Positions 56,676 through 64,000 of a stretch of 64,000 nucleotides of DNA are shown here, piece by piece (the first letter of the stretch is position 1; each line of letters opens with the position of its first letter). Where the stretch lies: assembly GCA_034336665.1 (NCBI GenBank), contig CM067572.1, positions 3,093,786 through 3,157,785 on the forward strand. The letters run 5' to 3'. Below the pieces are notes generated by a model, which was given only the letters and a program-made list of their open reading frames with translations, did no database searches and was not told the DNA's origin. The position numbers and the translations under genes were made by a program. This DNA comes from Luscinia megarhynchos (Eukaryota > Chordata > Aves > Passeriformes > Turdidae).

Positions 56676-59600
56676 CTGAAAAGAGAAATTTTGTGCACAA
56701 CTCATTTAAAAAGTAACATACACAAACCTCACCATCCACCCCAACACACCCAGGGAATGTTGGCACAGAATGCACCAGGAAAATACAAGTGGAATGAGGT
56801 CATGGGATAAAGGGCTGTTTGTAACCCTTGTGACAGTAACTTTTTCCCTTTTTGCATCCTTCATGGATCCCAATTCCTGCTCATTTGCATTGCTAAACAC
56901 GGAATGTGATAGCCAGGTGAGGGATTTGTTTGTGGGGCAGAGAGATGTGGTGGAGCTACCAAACCCTCTTTGCTTCTCAGAACCGCAGGGACATTCTCCA
57001 CGTTTCCACCCTCGCCTGCCTTGTTTGCACAGAGACAAGGAAATAAGACAGGACAGCCCAGCTGCCAGAGGAATTCCTGGCAGCACACGAAGTGTGCCAA
57101 GGACCCCTCCTTGGGAGATGCCCAAGGGCAGGACAGCTCCAGGAGCTGCAGCAGGGCACTGCAGCCCAAGCTGAGCATGGGGAGCACCCTGAATCCTTCC
57201 AAAAACTGGAATACAGTATTCCTCTGCACTGTCTCCCAGCAAAAATGACTCCCACAGACTGTCCAAGCTGCCCATGATTCCTTAGCAGAATCCCCAAAAT
57301 GGGGTTTGCATTTATGACTTTGTTTGTTGTATCCAGATGTGTATCCAGCCAACCCCATTTGGCTGCCATTAAAGCAGGATTTCATTCAGCCTGTGCTTTG
57401 GACATGGAGTTTGGGATGTGGTGCATCATTTACCCTTTCCTCGCCTCTCATTATCTGAAACAGCCAAGTTTGCAGCAAAGATATCAATTACAGCTCATGG
57501 AAAAGTACAATAATATGTGTTTAAGCTCAGTTTAACACAAGTATCTTTCACTGCCCAAATTACAGTTTGGATTCTTCTAATGATTTATTAATTTATATTA
57601 AAACAATGAGTGATTTTTCCCACCAAAACCAGGAAAGCCATTTTCTGACAATAAACCATTGGTGAATGCAAGCCTTCAACAAGAAGCATCAAATAAAAAT
57701 TTGTATCTTAGCAGCCACAGAAAACTCCTCTTGCACCTTAAAACATGTTCTTAATTCCACCAAGGTGCATTCTGCAGCCTTATCTACAAGTGTTTATGTT
57801 TTAGCTCTGAAGCTGGATTGCTAATCAATCCCTGGCACCTATCTCCACTTTGCTATTTATCTTCTAAAGTCAAGGGCATCAGCCAAGATGAGCCAATGTA
57901 TCAACACCCTCTGGAAGAAAACAAGCAGGCAATGAATATTGAAAAAGTCACCAGCAGGCTTGGAGAAGGGAAAACCAAAAGGCAGCACCACACAGCACTA
58001 CAGTAATGGTTCTATTTAGGCCCTGAAGGTGGTGAATGCTGAATTATTGTGCAAAAGGAACAGGGGCTGCAGCACAGCAGCTCAGGAGAGCAATGAAAAT
58101 CCATAATGGGCTTCCCCTCCCATGCAATCAGGGTGGAAAAGGGCTCTTGGCAAACACACCAAACCACAAATGGATTTGGAGGGAACATTTTCCATTCCAC
58201 CTCTCCATCTGCAAGTGCACCTTCCACAGCTCCTCCCAGTGCTTTATGCAGTGTGGGGGCGTGGGGGGCCCTGCACAGCAAGCCCACACAGGGGCAGGGG
58301 GAAAGGGGCAGAGGAGGCAGGATTTGGGGTTTAGGGACTCTCAGAGAATCCCTGCCGAGCTCAGGGTATCACCCTGCCCTTGCAGTGCATCCTCTCCTCC
58401 ACCTGCTGAGTGCCAATCCTTGAAATACTGAGACAAAGCTGGAGAAGTCCTAAAACAGCTCCTGAGTTTCTTTTTCCTCAGGAGGAAAAACCTCCTCCCT
58501 CACCTCTGCTCTTTGAGTCCAGTTTCTGGTTGGCCTATCACGTTTCTCTCTGATAAAAGTCCATAAAGTGCAATGTACTGAACGTGTTGATTAAAAATAA
58601 TTATTAACAAAGCACAGCTCCCATGTTTTCTCACTTGCTCCTCTGGGGAGTAGGCTGCAGATCACATTTTATAAGTACATATTGGAATTAATCTCCCATA
58701 AATCTGAATTATTTCCCCCAGTTAGGAACTTCAGGAAGAGCCCAAATGAAGGGCTTGTTACTACAGCAGGAATTTCTCCTTCTTCACTGCAGCCTGGATA
58801 TAAGATATCTGAGCAAGGATCTGAAAGAAATACATACACTGAAAAACAGGTTTTATAGAAAAGTCCAGCCCAGTAGGAATCTGACAAAATCCCACTGCTG
58901 GGATGCACAAATCATTTTTCCTAGGGTAAGCTTTTAATTTTGCACTGATCTTTACACAAATAATTGAACTTTATTTCTACATTGTATTTAATAGAATGGT
59001 AAAAAAAGGGGGGAAATGTTGTCATTTAATGGCTAATAGGCACTATTCCAAAAGTGGAATTATTACAGGTGACAGCTTAATTCTTGAAATTACCTAGAGA
59101 ATTACCTTTGCTCATTTGTGCTACCTACACAGAACAAAGAGCCACAAACTCACAGAGCACAGAAACTCAACTGGTAACCTCACAGATCAATAAAAGACCT
59201 TTCACCTTCAATAAGGAAACACTGAAATTCCTGGAACTCATCCCAATAAAATCAAGTCCTCAAGGTTTTCTGCACAAAGACAAGGAAGTGAGGGAGAAGG
59301 AAGGTGTGGAATGCCCAGTGTGTTCCCAGATTGCACCACTTCCACCAGTGCTGAACGTTAATTACAACACAGGAGTCAGGGAGGTGATGAAATGGAGATT
59401 ATTTAACACTCAAGGCTCCTTCTCTTATCTTTGCTCTGCCTCTCTAAGCAATAAAGCTATTATTAAGCAAAATTAGCCATTACTGCACATTTAAAAGAAA
59501 GCATTTCCTAGTTTACATTATCAGCAATTTTGTGCCCATGTTACTTTAACCATTTGGTTTGTCAGAAGGATGATCCAATGCCCCAGCTCCCTGGAAAATT

Positions 59601-62600
59601 AAGATTACACAGGGATTTAAATATACATTATACAAGAATTTTTACTGATTTCAACATGACTGCTTGTTACACAACTTCTCTGAGCCTACAATAATACCTT
59701 TCACTTAAAACCAGCAAATTTCAGTAGTCTTGGCAACACTCAGAGTTGTTTTCCCTCACACTGTGGCAGAGTTGAACTGAACCAGCAGCATGGGTAAACC
59801 ACACTGGCACCTCTCTAGTGACACTGTGAAGGTCTGCAGAACATAAACTTGTTATAAAAATAGTTAATTCCCCATTCTTATCCCCGCAAATAGAACCATT
59901 TAAAATGTGAACCCACGGCAAGAGCTTTCCTGCTGAGAGTAAAGCATTTCTCTGAGTCAAAGTGGAATCCCTTCAATATGGGGGGGTAGGATAAATTCTC
60001 TAATCCAATGACAATAATTAAAATTTTGACCTCAGATGACACTTCATGACTCCTCTGACACATTTCATGCTGGGAGGAGATATTATTAATAAAGCAAGAC
60101 CTGCTCTCCAAGCTTCCAGCCCTGTATTTAAACCAGTGAATCTGCTTTCAAACAAGATCCACTGATTTCACTACTGATAATCTTATCAGAAACAGATTAT
60201 CAAACTGCAGCAGCAGGATTCCCCACCATGGCACAATCCACACTGGCCTCAGTATCACAATATGAGCTTCATCTTCAGACACTCCATGGAGGGTTTAGCA
60301 AAAAATGGATACTCAACACTGCAAATAACTTGGAAAAAATGGAAGTATACCCACAATAAAGACTAGAAAATCTCTGTTTTAGGCACAGAGCAAGAAAACA
60401 ACATTACAAAAAACCATCTATTTATCACAGAATGGTTTGGCTTGGAAGGGACCTTAAAGCTCAGCTTGTTCCACCCCTCCTGCCATGGGCAGGGACACCT
60501 TCCATTCCACGAGACCAGGCTGCTCCAAGCCACAGTATTTACAATATATTGAACAAAATATCAAAGTAATTTAATAATTAATGTCCTTGAAGTTTTCTGG
60601 TTTGAATTTCCACAAAAAGGGTAAAAATAGAAGCCAAGGTAATGTGAAACTGATTGTGTGTGAGGCTTCATTGTGGAAGATCCAGGCAGGGATGGACTTT
60701 ATTCTGCCCTGCAAAGCACAGCTGGCACTGTGGGGACTATGAGAATTGCTTTTACTTCCAAACAAACTCCTACACTTTGCAAGTTACTCACGTGATCAAG
60801 TAATGGTTTTGTCTAATTACAACCAGCCATGTCAAATTCCTCTTGGAAAATCACACCATGCATTAGCAGTTGTACTTAAAATTGACCCCTACTTTGACTG
60901 AATTCCCTAATCATTTATTTTGCTCAGAGTAGTAATAATTTGTATTTAATATCTGGAACTTTACATTCAGGGGATTTTTTAAGAGAAAATACAACGTGCT
61001 TTTAGAGATCCTGCACTAAAAGTGAGCTATCAATTAAAATAAACCTGACTTACTCAGTATTCCAGGAAGAAGTTCCAACTAAAAAGCTCCAGTAAGTGGT
61101 TCTAGTTTTGCCTTCACTGCAGGTCTGAAGAATGGGAAATGCTGGAGAATTTGGCACATTAATGCACTTTACCCCAGAAACACACACCTGCATTTCTAAG
61201 AGATCACTGTGGCCTCTTTTCAATTGTAAGGATGACAAGAAAATTAATTTCTAAACTGGAGCAAACATCTACATTTAATAGAACCCTTTCACTGCACCCA
61301 GCCTCACATTCTGCCTTTCTTAGAAGTCAATAACACCTCCAGGAAACAACAGATTTAAGATAAGTTGGGACAGAAGGAAGGATTTATCATGTTCCAAGAG
61401 TAAACTGTAATAGCTGCTGCTAAAAATAAGTTGGAGAAGGGGTATTAAATGTGATTAAATATTTAATCCCTCACAGATAGGCTTCAGACCTGACTTCTAT
61501 CAGGAAGGAGATCATGTTTTCCAGAAATTACTTCCAGTGTATTCCACAAAAGGTTTCTTCCAACCCTTTGTACCATGGGTGGGATCAGCATCCCACCTTG
61601 CATTGCTGTTTTCTATACACCAGTGGATGATAAAAGATTTTTTGCTTTTTTTGAGTGATGATAAATGCACATAGTGCAAACAAAACCTGTGTAGTGATTT
61701 TAGACTAAAATGAGCAGAAAAACACATATACATTGATAAAAGCTGCAGAGACAAGAGTCTTCTTCTCCCCTCTGAAACTCTGGGTCTGCTCAACCCTCAG
61801 CTCCAGGAAAGAAGAGCCTGTTCTTTCTCTCAAAGTGTTTTACACTTTTTTTTCAATTTTATGGAGGTCTAGTGATTGTATCTACATGGTGTCAGGATGT
61901 ACATAAATATCTATATTCAGAAATACAGTAAAAAAATACAGTTTGAAGAAAAAAGCCCAACTTACAGATGCACAAACTGCATCCAGAAATCAAGAGTCCG
62001 AGTTAGTGATTAATTTTTTGACTGAAAATGGCTTTGTTGAGTGAGGTGGAGTGGATAGGAGCAGGCTCCTTTCTCTGCCCTCCAGGAGCTCAGGCAGGCC
62101 ATACTTCCCTCATCATCTCTGTAATTAAGCCCAGGAAATGACTGCCAAACTCTGGGACCCGAGTCACCTCAGGAAAATAAGACAGCAGGCTAATTTCAGA
62201 TACCTCAGGGGAGGGGGGAAATGTAGAGGACTAAGTGAAGCAATTGCAGTTTCTTTTATTGATTAATTAAAAATACATAGTGGAGAATTTCAAGATGTTT
62301 GGGTTGTGCTACATGACCACAAAGAGACCAGAAGTGCATTCAGTTTAGCTTGAATTCCTCAAGTGCTCACCTCAGGCTCCTACATGACTAGAAATTCATG
62401 CCCCTGAATCCCGAAAATCCCAAGAAAAATCATCCAACAAAGGATTCAGCTTTAATTACTTGTTCTCTAGAGCACATTTTTTTCCAGTAATCTGATTTAT
62501 TTAGCTTTCATTACCATCAAACCTCAAAGCAGCACCTGACTTTCAGCAGGGCAGATTAAATGACTTTTTCCCTGCAAGGATCCAATTCCAAAAGGAGCAA

Positions 62601-64000
62601 AGTGAACTCTGTTAGCCACAAATTGCTGGCAATATCCTCAGCAGCACATCAGAGATGCTATAATGGGCACTCAAATCTCTGAGAGGGTGGAAGCCTTACT
62701 CATAAGTTGCCCCACCCAAACTCACAGGCTGACAAGCAAACAGCCAGCCCAGTGAGACAATGTGCCTGGAATGTCATTTTTAAGGCTCAGGAATTCAGTG
62801 AGGAAGGAATGTGCTCCAGCACCTTTTCTGTACTCAGGTTATGAGTAAAAGTTGGATAATTCCAGATAACTCAAAATCTTGAGGTTGAGCTGCAAAACAG
62901 ACATGTATATATCTAGTTTATATTACTTACATGTACATGCAAATGCTTATGCATATATATAAATATAAATTACACCATATATATCTTCCATACTAAAATT
63001 CTGCACAATTTCAAGCATTTCATGGGGTTTAAGTATGCAGAACATTAAATACCCATTGAAAATGTGAATGGAGGTACAACAGCCAGCTGCTCAGAGGAGG
63101 TTACAAACCAAAGTTTTCCATTTCAGCAAGCCAGGTAGCAGAATTTGGGATGCTACACTTGCCATTTCAGGGGAAGCACACACAGAACCAATCTCTCCTC
63201 TCACAGTGCCACCATGGATCTCTCAGCCAGCAATAAAACACTATCAAAGTGCTGCAGTGTTATGTGCAACCTGAAAGTCACAGGAATGACAGGAATTCAG
63301 GACTCTCTTATTAGGAAGAACAACCAAACCTACAGGAGCTGCAGCAGATGCAGCTCTACTTGTCTGAGGCACGTGAAAAAGAAGCCATCAAAAGTAGTGC
63401 TGCTTCCTCCCAGCTCTGCCAACTCAAGGTACTGTAAAAAGAGTTGTAATAGCAAAGTACACCCAGAACTGTGTGTTGTCAGAGCAGCTTTGGCATCTGT
63501 GCAGTTTGCATGCAGATATGATAAGTATTAACCACTAAAGTGACACAGAGCTGTGCTCTAGATCAGTGCACTGTGCAATTCCACACACACAAAGCTACCA
63601 GGATCTGACCAACCCCCAGCAGGTCCCCCCCTCAGCGAGCCTTGACTTAGGACAATTGGCACAACAGGCACAGAGGAATCTTCATTTGCTTTGCAGCTGG
63701 TGCTTCCTAGCACTGGATCAGAAAGCTTTGAGGAAATCCACACCTTGTCCACACTAGGGAAAACTCTCAAGTCCAGAGTCCCTGCTGGGCTGGCTGCCAC
63801 GATCACAGGACAGTTTCAGGCTGCACAGAGATTGCACAAAGCCAACAGACACGTTAAGACTCTCACAGGAAGAGCAGAAAAAATCAGATAGTAAGAGGAA
63901 CTAACTGTAGGCTGCTATTAGGATTAGGGATTAAAACAGATTAAACAGATTAAAATAGTACACAAGGGGTTACTTAACACCCAGAGGATGAGAAGACAGA
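56676..64000. other. Probable 5' intron of GOLIM4
   Basis: No exon was found in more than 7 kb. The stretch is AT-rich, with one CR1 fragment (60424-60532) and an alternating-purine AT patch near 62900-62990. Open frames such as 63145-63531 have no matching splice sites or family resemblance. Long first introns are usual for GOLIM4. Confidence 0.6.
60424..60532 (-). mobile_element. CR1 LINE 3' fragment, minus strand
   Basis: The plus strand reads TCACAGAATGGTTTGGCTTG then GAAGGGACCTTAAAGC and CCTGCCATGGGCAGGGACAC, the reversed CR1 3' end. It is in the sense direction relative to GOLIM4. Confidence 0.9.

Overview
This is vertebrate nuclear DNA, most likely from a bird and probably a songbird. 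Genes are split into short exons with GT/AG introns. About ten CR1 LINE 3' fragments with the bird-type tail are scattered through the window. Two solo LTRs resemble songbird endogenous retroviral LTRs. The background is CpG-poor and rich in simple repeats. Nothing looks prokaryotic, and most open frames here are chance.

Two genes converge. On the minus strand, 41552-56675 carries 15 coding exons of GOLIM4 (GPP130, a cis-Golgi membrane protein). They run from the start of the lumenal coiled coil to the stop codon, followed by a 3' UTR down to about 39850. The exon or exons for the cytoplasmic tail and membrane anchor were not found and should lie beyond the right edge. On the plus strand, 16233-31973 can be assembled as an eight-exon gene for a 331-residue protein with SDS22/U2A'-type leucine-rich repeats and an LRR cap. 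Every exon joins in frame. I do not recognise it firmly. Its position beside GOLIM4 suggests LRRC77, which I recall only as a human pseudogene (LRRC77P) on 3q26. A CpG-dense patch at 16050-16107 is its likely promoter.

Left to right: 1-6900 is gene-poor with one CpG cluster near 2890-3145. 6942-9205 holds two minisatellites (16-bp and 15-bp units). 10849-11032 is a 92-bp tandem duplication. 14125-15988 is a five-copy array of a 373-bp unit that ends just before the LRR-gene promoter. 16233-31973 is the LRR gene, with a minus-strand LTR at 19818-20389 in its first intron and a plus-strand LTR at 29996-31098 in its last. 32000-39850 is the intergenic gap between the two 3' ends, with CR1 copies. 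39850-56675 is GOLIM4. 56676-64000 appears to be a large 5' intron of GOLIM4.

The points most worth checking are the uncharacterised LRR gene, a one-base frame break in a GOLIM4 exon (48947-49116), the 373-bp array next to a promoter, a duplicated fragment of LRR exon 5 about 4 kb downstream, and an LTR whose U3 carries about seven GATA-motif repeats. Splice sites were read by eye and identifications are from memory, with no database search.
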